In this document: positions 49,171-57,495 of the stretch, piece after piece
How the letters are laid out: every line of letters starts with the position of its first letter
Position numbering within the stretch: position 1 is the stretch's first letter
NCBI RefSeq assembly: GCF_002217755.1
Contig: NZ_BCFL01000018.1
Span: forward strand, 868,001 to 932,000
Direction of reading: 5' to 3'
DNA length: 64,000 nt
From: Streptomyces hyaluromycini
Lineage (GTDB): Bacteria; Actinomycetota; Actinomycetes; Streptomycetales; Streptomycetaceae
The notes under the pieces: generated by a model
What the model was told of the DNA's origin: nothing
What the model saw: only the letters and a program-made list of their open reading frames with translations
Database searches by the model: none
Translations under genes and position numbers: made by a program

Positions 49171-49725
49171 ATGCAACTGGACTTCCAGCTGGTGCTGCTG
49201 CGCCGCATGGCCGACCACAACCCGGACCTGGTCGAGGACGCCCGGCGCACGCTGGGCGCGTCGATCGCGGACATGCGGGAGGCCAACAAGCGCTGGCAGG
49301 CGATGGCCCGCTCGCCCCGGTCCCGCTCGGCCGCGGCCCGCTACCGCTCGGTCCTCGGCCCGCCCGAGTCGGAGACGAAGCGGACCGTGGGCGACCTGGA
49401 GTGCACGGCCTGGCAGTGGCCGCTCCCCCTCTGGCCCACCCTCCGCTTCGAGGTCATGGTCGCCCCCGGCGGCGCGGTCTGGAACGAGTGGCTGGTCCGC
49501 GCCCCCGGCGCCCCGGCACCGAGACTGGAGACCTTCGACGACCTGACCCCCTGGTCCTGCACGGTAGACGAGGCCGCCCGCGCCTTCGCCCCCGCCCGCC
49601 CCCTGGAGGGCACGGCCCCGACCCGCTGGGGGCTCGCCTTCAAGGTGCCCGACGGCCGTCAGGTGGTCGCCGAGTTCACCTGGGGGCTGCTGCAGCGCAC
49701 CGCGGTCATCGACGGGCCGCGCTGA
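49171..49725 (+). CDS. Conserved hypothetical protein
   Basis: 184 aa from ATG 49171 ('MQLDFQLVLLRRMADHNPDLVEDARRTLGAS'); ATG 49162 is an alternative. Codon usage is clearly coding. The N-terminal half is helical and basic ('ADMREANKRWQAMARSPRSRSAAARYRSVLG'), the second half beta-rich ('RFEVMVAPGGAVWNEWLVRAPG', 'WGLAFKVPDGRQVVAEFTWGLLQR'). I do not recognise the family. Its last 20 bp overlap the 3' end of the convergent ATP-grasp gene. A short tandem repeat replaces a normal leader, so it may be leaderless or controlled through that repeat. Confidence 0.7.
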   Translation: MQLDFQLVLLRRMADHNPDLVEDARRTLGASIADMREANKRWQAMARSPRSRSAAARYRSVLGPPESETKRTVGDLECTAWQWPLPLWPTLRFEVMVAPGGAVWNEWLVRAPGAPAPRLETFDDLTPWSCTVDEAARAFAPARPLEGTAPTRWGLAFKVPDGRQVVAEFTWGLLQRTAVIDGPR

Positions 49726-50611
49726 GGATCGCCGCCGCCACCCCGGCCACCGAGCCGGGGTGCAGGAACAGGAACAGGTTCGGCTCGACCAGCTCCAGCT
49801 CCATCACCTGCGGCTGCCCGTCCGCCCCGTCGACCAGGTCCACCCGGGCGTACAGCAGCTCGGGCGACTCCGGTACGGCGGCCAACGCGCGCTCCGCCAC
49901 CGCGAGTTCGGCCGGGGTCGGGGTCCACCTCCGCAGCTCCGGGTGGGCGACCTTGTCCGCGTCGTACGCCGTGCCCGGCGTGAGCACGGCCCGCTTGCGG
50001 CTGGCGTGCATCAGCCGCCCGCCGAAGAACTGCAGCGCCCGCTCCCCGCTGACGTCGATGCCGGAGACGTACGGCTGGACCATCGCGGTCAGCCCCTCCT
50101 CGTGCATCCGGGCCAGGTGCCGTACGGCCGTCCCGTGCTCGGCGGGCGTGTAGCGGGCGGCGAACCGGGCACCGGCGCCGAAGGTGGGCTTGACGACGAA
50201 GTCGCGGTCGGCGGGCAGCTCGGCAGCCGGGCCGTCGGGGGCCGGGCCGCCGGGGGCCGGGTCGCCGGGGGCCAGATACCGGGTCGGCACGACCGGCACA
50301 CCGGCCGCCGCGAGATCACCGAGATACCGCTTGTCGGCGTTCCACCGCACGACCTCCGCCGGATTCGCGATCCGGGTCGCCTTCCCCACCCGCTCCACCC
50401 ACGGCAGGAACTCGTCGGTGCGCCAGCTGTAGTCCCAGGTGGAGCGGATGACGACCAGGTCGTGGTCGCCCCACTCCGCCTCGGGGTCGTCCCACGGGCG
50501 GGCCACGGCCTCGGCCCCGGCGTCGGCCAGCGCCCGCAGCAGTACCGGCAGGTCCCGGTCCTTGCTCGGTTCCGCGCCGGGGTCGTAGGTGGCGAGGGCT
50601 ATGCGGGGCAC
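49706..50611 (-). CDS. ATP-grasp domain protein
   Basis: 301 aa. ATP-grasp elements: a central domain with 'RDFVVKPTFGAGARFAARYTPAEH' (lysine and glycine-rich loop), 'TAMVQPYVSGIDVSGERALQFFGG' and metal-binding 'LYARVDLVDGADGQPQVMELELVEPNLF' (Asp, Glu, Asn). This is the RimK/glutathione-synthetase-like carboxylate-amine ligase fold that joins an acid to an amine with ATP. The N-terminus 'IALATYDPGAEPSKDRDLPVLLRALADAGAEAVARPWDDPE' is a pre-ATP-grasp domain. The substrate is unknown. It is divergent from the MerR-PP2C gene and converges, with a 20-bp overlap, on the unknown gene. Confidence 0.85.
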   Translation of the reverse strand: MPRIALATYDPGAEPSKDRDLPVLLRALADAGAEAVARPWDDPEAEWGDHDLVVIRSTWDYSWRTDEFLPWVERVGKATRIANPAEVVRWNADKRYLGDLAAAGVPVVPTRYLAPGDPAPGGPAPDGPAAELPADRDFVVKPTFGAGARFAARYTPAEHGTAVRHLARMHEEGLTAMVQPYVSGIDVSGERALQFFGGRLMHASRKRAVLTPGTAYDADKVAHPELRRWTPTPAELAVAERALAAVPESPELLYARVDLVDGADGQPQVMELELVEPNLFLFLHPGSVAGVAAAILSAARR

Positions 50612-50747
50612 GGCGGGGGCTCCCTTGGCTGTCGACGGCTGCGTTCCTTCGGCAGGCTAACGGGAACGCCGTTGACCTTCACCTTCGGTGAAGCCCCAGC
50701 ATCGGTGGCGGACGTCGAGGAACGCGAGGTACGGGCATGGAGACGGC

Positions 50748-51827
50748 ATGGAGTGGCTGACCATCGGGGCCTTCGCGAGGGCCTGCCGGCTGTCGCCGAA
50801 GGCGTTGCGGCTGTACGACGAGCTGGACCTGCTGAAGCCCGCCCGGGTCGACCCGGAGACCGGCTACCGGTACTACGCCGACGCGCAGCTGGAACGCGCC
50901 CGGCTGGTGGCCTGGCTGCGGCGGCTGGGCATGCCGCTGGCGCGGATCCGCGAGGTGTGCGCGCTGCCCGCCGGCCCGGCCGCCCGGGAGGTGCGGGCGT
51001 ACTGGGCCCGCGTCGAGGCGGAGACCGCCGTACGGCGGGACCTGGCCGCGTTCCTCGTCGACCACCTGTCCGGAGAATCGAGAAGGGACACGACGAAGAT
51101 GCTGGAATTGCGTTACGCCGCCCACTCGGACCGGGGGCATGTCCGGCCGTCCAACCAGGACACCGTGTACGCGGGGCGCCGGCTGCTGGCCGTCGCCGAC
51201 GGGTGCGGGCCGGCCGGGGAGTCGGCCAGTGCCGCCGCCGTGGCCGCGCTGAAGTCCCTGGAGGACGCGGAGCTCTCCGCGGGGAACGTGCTGAATCTCC
51301 TGGAGGACGCGGTGCGTTCGGCGGGCGAGGCCGTGCGGGAGGTGGCGGAGGGAAGTACGGAGGTCGGTACGACGCTCACCGCGCTGCTGTGGACCGGGTC
51401 CCGGCTGGCCCTCGCGCACATCGGGGACTCGCGGGCGTATCTGCTGCGGGACGGGGAGCTGTTCCGGATCACGCACGACCACAGCGTGGTGCAGTCGCTG
51501 ATCGACGAGGGCCGGCTGACGCCGGAAGAGGCCGAGAGCCATCCGCAGCGGATGCTGCTGGCGAAAGCCCTGCCGGGTGACACCGCCGACACCCCGGACC
51601 TGAAACTGCACGAGGCCCGGGCCGGCGACCGGTACCTGCTCTGCTCGGACGGCCTGACCAGGGCGGTCTCCGACGAACGGATCCGGGAGCTGCTGAGCGG
51701 GGGCGAGCCGGCGGACGCGGTGCGGGTGCTGGTGGAGGCGGCCAACGCGGCGGGCGGCGACGACAACGTGAGCGCGGTCGCAGCCGACGTCGTCCCGCCC
51801 ACCCGCCCACCCGTCTCGGTCGGATAA
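50748..51827 (+). CDS. MerR regulator fused to a PP2C serine/threonine phosphatase
   Basis: 359 aa. Residues 1-70 are a MerR helix-turn-helix ('LTIGAFARACRLSPKALRLYDELDLLKPARVDPETGYRYY') followed by a coiled dimer helix to about 125. Residues 130-355 form a PP2C domain, 'YAAHSDRGHVRPSNQDTVY', 'LLAVADGCGPAG', 'LALAHIGDSRAYLLRDGELFRITHDHSVVQ', 'YLLCSDGLTRAVSDERI' and 'GGDDNVSAVAADV', with the metal-binding aspartates present. A DNA-binding phosphatase that joins transcription to kinase signalling is uncommon. ATG 50748 has GGAGA five bases upstream; an earlier start lacks one. Confidence 0.9.
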   Translation: MEWLTIGAFARACRLSPKALRLYDELDLLKPARVDPETGYRYYADAQLERARLVAWLRRLGMPLARIREVCALPAGPAAREVRAYWARVEAETAVRRDLAAFLVDHLSGESRRDTTKMLELRYAAHSDRGHVRPSNQDTVYAGRRLLAVADGCGPAGESASAAAVAALKSLEDAELSAGNVLNLLEDAVRSAGEAVREVAEGSTEVGTTLTALLWTGSRLALAHIGDSRAYLLRDGELFRITHDHSVVQSLIDEGRLTPEEAESHPQRMLLAKALPGDTADTPDLKLHEARAGDRYLLCSDGLTRAVSDERIRELLSGGEPADAVRVLVEAANAAGGDDNVSAVAADVVPPTRPPVSVG

Positions 51828-52034
51828 GAGGCTGGGGAAAAGCCGGATCCGATCAGGGCAGAGGGCATGACGGGGAGGCGCCGGTCTCGGTCGGCTGCAA
51901 GGCCCGGTACGGGCCGGGACAAGCCCCGGGGCGGGCCGGGACAAGGCCCGGGGCGGACAGAAAGGGAGAACGCCGCATCCGGGGTCGGGCCGTCCGGGCC
52001 CCCGGCCCCCGCTCCGCTCGGTAGAAAGTCGGCC

Positions 52035-52646
52035 ATGACACTTCACGGCACCGACGCCCACGCCGGTCTCCCCGGTCTCCCGCCCCTCGTCCGGCGTGCC
52101 CTCGATGCCGCCCGGGAGCTGTCCTTCCCGTACTCCTGCCGGCCCGAGCAGGGGCGGTTGCTCCAGGTTCTGGCCGGCGGGGCCGGCGGGGGCGGCGGGC
52201 GGATCGGGGAGACCGGGACCGGGGCGGGGGTGGGGCTCGCGTGGCTGGCATCGGGGGCCCGGGCCGGTGTGCGGATCTTCAGCGTGGAGCGGGAGCCGGA
52301 GCGGGCCCGGGCGGCCGCCGAGGTGTTCCGCGACCGGCCCGACACCACCGTGGTCCACGGGGACTGGCAGGACATCGCGGCGTACGGGCCCTTCGAGCTG
52401 CTCGTGCTCGACGGGGGCGGGCAGGGGAAGGTGCCCGGGGACCCGGCCGCCGACGTCGAGCGGCTGCTGGTCCCCGGCGGCACGGTCGTCGTCGACGACT
52501 TCACCCCCTCCGACCGGTGGCCGCCCCGGTTCGGCGGGGACGTCGACCGGGCACGGCTGCACTGGCTGGAGCATCCGGCGCTGCGGGCGGTGGAGGTGCG
52601 GCTCGCGCCCGATCTCTGCGCGGTCGTCGGGACACGGCGCCGATGA
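52035..52646 (+). CDS. Class I SAM-dependent O-methyltransferase-like protein
   Basis: 203 aa from ATG 52035. Helices lead to a SAM-binding region 'GGRIGETGTGAGVGLAWLASG' (E/DxGxGxG motif), then 'VRIFSVEREPERARAAAEVFRDRPDTTVVHGDW' with an acidic residue after strand 2, 'FELLVLDGGGQGK' and 'LVPGGTVVVDDFTP' with the Asp-Asp pattern of cation-dependent O-methyltransferases. The protein is short. It lies 208 bp after the MerR-PP2C gene, across a GC repeat-rich stretch, and 114 bp before fadD. Substrate unknown. Confidence 0.78.
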   Translation: MTLHGTDAHAGLPGLPPLVRRALDAARELSFPYSCRPEQGRLLQVLAGGAGGGGGRIGETGTGAGVGLAWLASGARAGVRIFSVEREPERARAAAEVFRDRPDTTVVHGDWQDIAAYGPFELLVLDGGGQGKVPGDPAADVERLLVPGGTVVVDDFTPSDRWPPRFGGDVDRARLHWLEHPALRAVEVRLAPDLCAVVGTRRR

Positions 52647-52760
52647 GGGCCCGGCAGTGTGATCAAGGTCGTGGTGCGGAGCGCGAGTGGGGTGCCCCCG
52701 GAGGGTGGCGGCTGGTGTAGGAAGGGGCTGTCGAGGTTCCCATCGGTGAGGAGTCGTCGC

Positions 52761-54203
52761 GTGTCCCTTCTGTTTCCGGCCCTGGTGGACGGTCCGGGCG
52801 AGCAAGTGGCCCTGCGGTTCGGTGCACGGTCGTTGACGTACGGGCAGCTCGCCGCCGCGGCCGGCGCCGTCGCGGGCCGGGTCGGGGACGCCGACCGGGT
52901 CGCGGTGTGGGCGACGCCGGAACTGGAGACGGCCGTCGCCGTCGTCGGCACCCTGCTCGCCGGCCGGGCCGCCGTACCGCTCAACCCCAAGTCGGGCGGG
53001 AAGGAACTCGCGCACATCCTCTCCGACAGCGCGCCGGCCGCCGTCCTGGCCGCGCCCGGTGCCGAACTCCCCGCCGCGCTCGCCGGGTTGCCGCGGATCG
53101 ACGTGGACCCGCAGGCGGCGGGCCCGCTGCCCGAGGACGGCACCACGGAGTCCGACCCGGCCCTCGTCGTCTACACCTCCGGCACCACCGGCCCGCCCAA
53201 GGGCGCGGTCATCCCGCGCCGGGCGCTCGCCGCCACCCTGGACGCGCTCGCCGACGCCTGGCAGTGGACCGGGGAGGACGTCCTCGTCCACGGCCTGCCG
53301 CTCTTCCATGTGCACGGGCTCGTGCTGGGGATCCTCGGGCCGCTGCGCCGCGGCGGCTCGGTCCGGCACCTCGGGCGCTTCGACACCGACGGGGTCACCC
53401 GCGAGCTGAACGACGGCGCGACCATGCTCTTCGGCGTCCCCACCATGTACCACCGCATCGCCGAAGCCCTGCCCGCCGACCCCGAGTTGGCGAAGGCGCT
53501 CGGCCGGGCCCGGCTGCTGGTCTCCGGCTCGGCCGCGCTGCCCGTCCACGACCACGAGCGGATCGCGGCCGCGACCGGACGGCGGGTCGTCGAGCGGTAC
53601 GGCATGACGGAGACCCTGATGAACACCAGCGTCCGGGCCGACGGGGAGGCGCGGGCGGGGACCGTGGGGGTACCGCTGCCCGGGGTGGAGCTGCGGCTGG
53701 TGGAGGAGGACGGGACGGCGATCGCCACGTTCGACGGGGAGACCGTCGGGGAGATCCAGGTGCGCGGCCCGAACCTGTTCACCGAGTACCTCAACCGGCC
53801 CGACGCCACCGCCGCCGCCTTCACCGCCGACGGCTGGTTCCGCACCGGTGACATGGCGGTGCGGGAGCCGGACGGCTATGTGCGGATCGTCGGGCGCAAG
53901 GCCACCGACCTGATCAAGAGCGGGGGTTACAAGATCGGGGCCGGGGAGATCGAGAACGCGCTGCTGGAGCATCCGGGGGTGCGGGAGGCCGCGGTCACCG
54001 GGGAGCCGGACGCGGACCTGGGCGAGCGGATCGTCGCCTGGATCGTCCCGGCCGACCCGCAGGCACCGCCGTCCGCCGAGGAGTTGGCGAACCACGTCGC
54101 CGCGCGGCTCGCCCCGCACAAGCGGCCCCGCGTCGTCCACTACCTGGACGCCCTCCCCCGCAACGACATGGGGAAGATCATGAAGCGGGCCCTCGGTGCC
54201 TGA
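52761..54203 (+). CDS. Acyl-CoA synthetase (AMP-forming), FadD1-like
   Basis: 480 aa, GTG start with GAGGAG nine bases upstream. The AMP-binding P-loop 'VVYTSGTTGPPKGAVIP' is at about 135-150, 'YGMTETLMN' is the adenine-binding motif, 'GWFRTGDMAV' carries the ribose-binding Asp, and the catalytic lysine is in 'RNDMGKIMKR' at the C-terminus. It activates a fatty or other carboxylic acid to its CoA thioester. It is shorter than long-chain FadD, so medium-chain or malonate-type substrates are possible. The stop overlaps the next gene (carboxyltransferase) by 8 bp. Confidence 0.9.
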   Translation: MSLLFPALVDGPGEQVALRFGARSLTYGQLAAAAGAVAGRVGDADRVAVWATPELETAVAVVGTLLAGRAAVPLNPKSGGKELAHILSDSAPAAVLAAPGAELPAALAGLPRIDVDPQAAGPLPEDGTTESDPALVVYTSGTTGPPKGAVIPRRALAATLDALADAWQWTGEDVLVHGLPLFHVHGLVLGILGPLRRGGSVRHLGRFDTDGVTRELNDGATMLFGVPTMYHRIAEALPADPELAKALGRARLLVSGSAALPVHDHERIAAATGRRVVERYGMTETLMNTSVRADGEARAGTVGVPLPGVELRLVEEDGTAIATFDGETVGEIQVRGPNLFTEYLNRPDATAAAFTADGWFRTGDMAVREPDGYVRIVGRKATDLIKSGGYKIGAGEIENALLEHPGVREAAVTGEPDADLGERIVAWIVPADPQAPPSAEELANHVAARLAPHKRPRVVHYLDALPRNDMGKIMKRALGA

Positions 54204-55599
54204 GCCGACACCCGGACCGGCATCCGGACCGGCATCCGGGCCCGCACCCGAGCGGCTCTCCGCCCGGCAGGTCCTCGGCCTCGTCACCGACCCCGGTACC
54301 TTCGCCGAACTCCCGCACCCGGCACGGCAGTCGCCGCCCGACGGCCCGCTCGGCTGGCAGGGGTACGACGCCTCGCGCGCCCGCGCCGCCGAGCGCACCG
54401 GCGAGGAGGAGTCCGTCGTCGTCGGCACCGCGCAGGTCGAGGGCACGGCGGCCGTACTGATCGCGTTCGAGTTCGGCTTCCTCGGCGGCTCGCTCGGCGA
54501 GCGGACCGGGGACCGGCTGGAGGCGGCGTACGTCCATGCCCGCGCCCACCGGCTCCCGGTCGTGCCGCTGGTCGCCACCGGCGGCAGCCGGATGCAGGAG
54601 GGCATGCTCGCCCTCTCCCAACTCCAGCGGGTGGCACGCCAGTCGGCGCTCACCCGGGAGGCGGGGCTGCCGCAGATCGCGGTGCTGCGCGACCCGACGA
54701 CCGGCGGCGGCTGGGCCACCCTGGGCGCCGGCGCCGATGTCGTCCTGGCCCTGCCCGGCGCCCAGGTGGGCTTCGCCGGCGCCCGGGTCCGCCCGCCGGA
54801 CGCCGATCCGGCCGCGTACACGGCCGAGGCGCAGTTCGCGGCCGGGGCGGCCGACGCCCTGGTGCCCCTGGAGGATCTGAAGGCGTCGCTCGGGCTGTGG
54901 CTGCGGCTGCTGACCGCCCCCGCCCCGATACCCGCCGACCCGCCGGCCGCCCTCGGCACCACCGCGCTGCCGGCCACCGGCTGGGAGGCCGTCCGGCGCG
55001 CCCGCGCCCCGCGCCGCCCGCGCGCCGGCGCCTACCTGGACGCGTACTTCACCCGCCGGGTCGCCCTCGTCGGCGACCGGTGCGGCGGGGCGGATCCGGA
55101 CGGGATGCTGTGCGGCTTCGGCGAGCGGGACGGCCGTACGGTCGCCTTCGCCGCGCAGACCGGGACGGCGACCAGGCCCGCGGGGTACCGCACCGCCGCC
55201 CGCCTGATACGGCTCGCGGACCGGCTGGGGATCCCCGTGCTGACCCTCGTGGACACCCCGGGCGCCGCGAACGACGCCGAGGCGGAACGGCAGGGCGCCG
55301 GGGCCGCGATCGCGGAGCTCTTCGGCGAGGTCGCGGCGGCCCGGACGCCGATCACCACCCTCGTCATCGGCGAGGGTGGCTCGGGCGGGGCGCTGGCGCT
55401 GGCCGCGCCCGGCAGCACCTGGGCCACCCCGGACAGCTACTTCTCCGTCATCGCACCGGAACTGGCGGCGGCGATCCTGAAGCGCTCCCCGGAGGAGACC
55501 GAGACCACCGCCGGCCAACTGCGCATCCGGCCCCAGGACCTGGTGGAGCTGGGGGTGGTCCGGGGCATCGTGGGCCCTTCCCCGGACGGACCCGCCTGA
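54196..55599 (+). CDS. Biotin-dependent carboxyltransferase-like protein (fused AccD/AccA)
   Basis: 467 aa, containing both carboxyltransferase halves in one chain. The N half has 'LVATGGSRMQEGMLALSQLQRVA' as in AccD; the C half has 'GERDGRTVAFAAQTGTATRPAGYRTAARLIRLADRLGIPVLTLVDTPGA' and the oxyanion site 'IGEGGSGGALALAAP' as in AccA. The usual AccD zinc ribbon is missing. The biotin carrier and carboxylase must be elsewhere. Overlap with the upstream acyl-CoA synthetase suggests activation followed by carboxylation of the same acyl-CoA. The N-terminus has a PASGPASGPAP repeat. GTG start at 54196 is a choice by overlap. Confidence 0.87.
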   Translation: MPEPTPGPASGPASGPAPERLSARQVLGLVTDPGTFAELPHPARQSPPDGPLGWQGYDASRARAAERTGEEESVVVGTAQVEGTAAVLIAFEFGFLGGSLGERTGDRLEAAYVHARAHRLPVVPLVATGGSRMQEGMLALSQLQRVARQSALTREAGLPQIAVLRDPTTGGGWATLGAGADVVLALPGAQVGFAGARVRPPDADPAAYTAEAQFAAGAADALVPLEDLKASLGLWLRLLTAPAPIPADPPAALGTTALPATGWEAVRRARAPRRPRAGAYLDAYFTRRVALVGDRCGGADPDGMLCGFGERDGRTVAFAAQTGTATRPAGYRTAARLIRLADRLGIPVLTLVDTPGAANDAEAERQGAGAAIAELFGEVAAARTPITTLVIGEGGSGGALALAAPGSTWATPDSYFSVIAPELAAAILKRSPEETETTAGQLRIRPQDLVELGVVRGIVGPSPDGPA

Positions 55600-55756
55600 G
55601 GCCGTCCGCTCTCCGCTGCGGCGAAACCCCCCGTTCAGCCGCGCCCCGCCCGGACCCTCCCCGCAGGCGCGCCGCTGCGATCCCCCGGAGGATGCGAAGC
55701 AGGCCGCCGACCGGCGGTGCCACCCCACACGGCCCGCGCACTCGGGAGGATCTGCC

Positions 55757-56794
55757 GTGACCGTCAGTCTGGAGCAGTTGCGCCGCTGCCATTTCGCCGT
55801 CGATCTGGGGGCCTCCCGCACCCGGGTGTACGTGAAGGGCATGGGCCTGGTCGTCGACCAGCCGTCCGTCGCCGCCATGAACACCCGCACCGGTGCCCTG
55901 ATCGCGGTCGGCGAGTTCGCGCAGAAGATGACGGGCCGTACCCCCGACTACATCCGTGTCGTGAAGCCCATCTCCGGCGGGACCGTCGTCGACATCGAGA
56001 TCGCCCAGCGCATGCTGCGCCACCTGCTCGGCGACAAGATCCGCCGGTCCCTGCGCCGCAAGGCCCGGCTGCGGGCGGCGGCCTGCGCCCCGCACGACGC
56101 CGACCCGCTGGCCCAGCGGGCGATCATCGAGACGCTGGTGGGGCTGGGGGCGAGGCGGGTGGAGCTGGTCGACACGCTGATCGCCGCGGCGGTGGGGTGC
56201 GGGCTGCCGGTGGAGCGGCCCGAGGCCAGCATGATCCTCGTCTGCGGGGCCGCCGCCACCCAGGTGGCCGTGCTGTCGCTGGGGTCGATCGTGTGCGCCG
56301 AGCGGCTGCCCGTCGGCGGTGAGGCCGTGGACAACGCGATCGTGCAGCACCTGCGGCACGAGCACGAGCTGATGCTGCCGAACCAGTCGGTCCGCCCCCT
56401 GGAGCTGGCCCTGGACGGCAACGGCCTCACCCCGTACGGCCCGGCCTCCACCGAGATCCACGGGCGGGACGTGACCACCGGGCTGGCCCGCAGCGTGCGG
56501 GTCGACACCGCCGCCGTACGCGATGCCATCCAGACGCCCCTCATGTCCGTCCTGGACGGGATCGGCAAGGTGCTGCGGGACTGCCCGCCCGACCTGGTCG
56601 CCGATCTCGCCGACCGCGGGATCATGATGGTCGGCGGCTCGGCGCTGCTCCCCGGCTTCGACCAGCTGCTGCGGGAGGCCACCGGTATGCCGGTGCACAT
56701 CGCGGAGCGGCCGGACGTGTGCGCCGTCCAGGGCATCGGGGCGATGCTGGAGGGCCGGATCGAGCCGCTGGTACTGGATCCGCTGGCCGCCTGA
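55757..56794 (+). CDS. mbl: Mbl/MreB-like rod-shape actin homologue
   Basis: 345 aa. Actin-type phosphate-1 loop 'FAVDLGASRTRVYVKGMG' near residue 14; phosphate-2 'MILVCGAAATQVAVLSLG' at about 160; adenosine motif 'DRGIMMVGGSALLPGFDQLL' at about 295. It is a filament-forming ATPase; in S. coelicolor Mbl works with MreB in spore wall synthesis. Some normally conserved MreB positions are changed ('GGGTTEVAV' becomes 'CGAAATQVAV'), as in Mbl of streptomycetes. GGAGG precedes the GTG/ATG-type start: the start is GTG at 55757. Position next to fadD and the carboxyltransferase resembles SCO2444-SCO2451. Confidence 0.9.
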   Translation: MTVSLEQLRRCHFAVDLGASRTRVYVKGMGLVVDQPSVAAMNTRTGALIAVGEFAQKMTGRTPDYIRVVKPISGGTVVDIEIAQRMLRHLLGDKIRRSLRRKARLRAAACAPHDADPLAQRAIIETLVGLGARRVELVDTLIAAAVGCGLPVERPEASMILVCGAAATQVAVLSLGSIVCAERLPVGGEAVDNAIVQHLRHEHELMLPNQSVRPLELALDGNGLTPYGPASTEIHGRDVTTGLARSVRVDTAAVRDAIQTPLMSVLDGIGKVLRDCPPDLVADLADRGIMMVGGSALLPGFDQLLREATGMPVHIAERPDVCAVQGIGAMLEGRIEPLVLDPLAA

Positions 56795-56916
56795 ACACCC
56801 GTTCGTCCCTCGCCGCTGTCCCGACGGCCGGACGCCGTGAGCCGATGCGCCCCCTGTGCTCCTTGTCACCCCTGGATTAGGCTGGACTCACTGTTGGTGA
56901 CGGGAGGGGACGTTCC

Positions 56917-57453
56917 GTGACAACCGATATCACCGAGTATCTCGACGAGGCGGCAGCGGCCCCCCGCCTCACCGTCACCCGTGTCGGCGTGACCGGACAC
57001 CGTGCGCTCCCCCCGTCCGTCCTGCCCCTCGTCCGCTCGGCCCTGCGGAGTCAGTTCAGCCGCAGCGACGTGGCGTGGGAGGCCCTCAGCTGCCTCGCGG
57101 CCGGCGCCGACCAGCTGTTCGCGGACATCGCCCTGGCCCACGGCGTCCCGGTGACGGCCGTGATCCCCGGCATGGACTACGAGGCCCACCTGGGCGACGA
57201 GCAGGCCCGGAGCACGTACCGCAGGATCCTGCGGTCCTGTGCGAACCGCGTCGACCTGCCCCGCGAGGCGACGCACGAGCAGGCCTACTTCGCGGCGGGC
57301 TGCTGGATCGTGGACCACTCCGACCACCTGATCGCCGTATGGGACGGCCGCCCGGCGCGCGGCCCGGGCGGCACCGGCGACGTGGTGGCCTACGCACGGC
57401 GCAGGGGGGTGCCGGTGACGGTGCTGTGGCAGACGGGGCTACGGCGGGACTGA
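56917..57453 (+). CDS. SLOG-domain protein
   Basis: 178 aa, GTG start with GGGAGGGGA upstream. Motifs of the SLOG superfamily (DprA/LOG-like nucleotide sensors): 'RVGVTGHRALP' at about 23-33, 'CLAAGADQLFADIALAHGVPVTAVIP' in the middle, and 'CWIVDHSDHLIAVWDGRPARGPGGTGDVVAYARRRGVPVTVLW' at the end. SLOG proteins bind or process nucleotide-like signals in immunity and stress systems. The convergent gene is a SLATT membrane protein, a recurrent partner of SLOG proteins. This supports a nucleotide-triggered membrane effector pair. Confidence 0.87.
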   Translation: MTTDITEYLDEAAAAPRLTVTRVGVTGHRALPPSVLPLVRSALRSQFSRSDVAWEALSCLAAGADQLFADIALAHGVPVTAVIPGMDYEAHLGDEQARSTYRRILRSCANRVDLPREATHEQAYFAAGCWIVDHSDHLIAVWDGRPARGPGGTGDVVAYARRRGVPVTVLWQTGLRRD

Positions 57454-57470
57454 CCCGAGCCGGCCCGCCG
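57442..57470. terminator. Hairpin between SLOG and SLATT genes
   Basis: CGGCGGG (57442-57448) pairs with CCCGCCG (57464-57470). The stem starts within the SLOG stop codon region and precedes the stop of the convergent SLATT gene, so it could terminate both. Confidence 0.45.
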
Positions 57471-57495
57471 GTCGCGGCGCCGCCATGAGAGGGCG

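Noticed and set aside
50679..54977. 1432-codon open frame on the minus strand
   Set aside because: It is a mirror of the MerR-PP2C, methyltransferase, fadD and carboxyltransferase genes, driven by GC-rich third positions; no protein family is visible in it.
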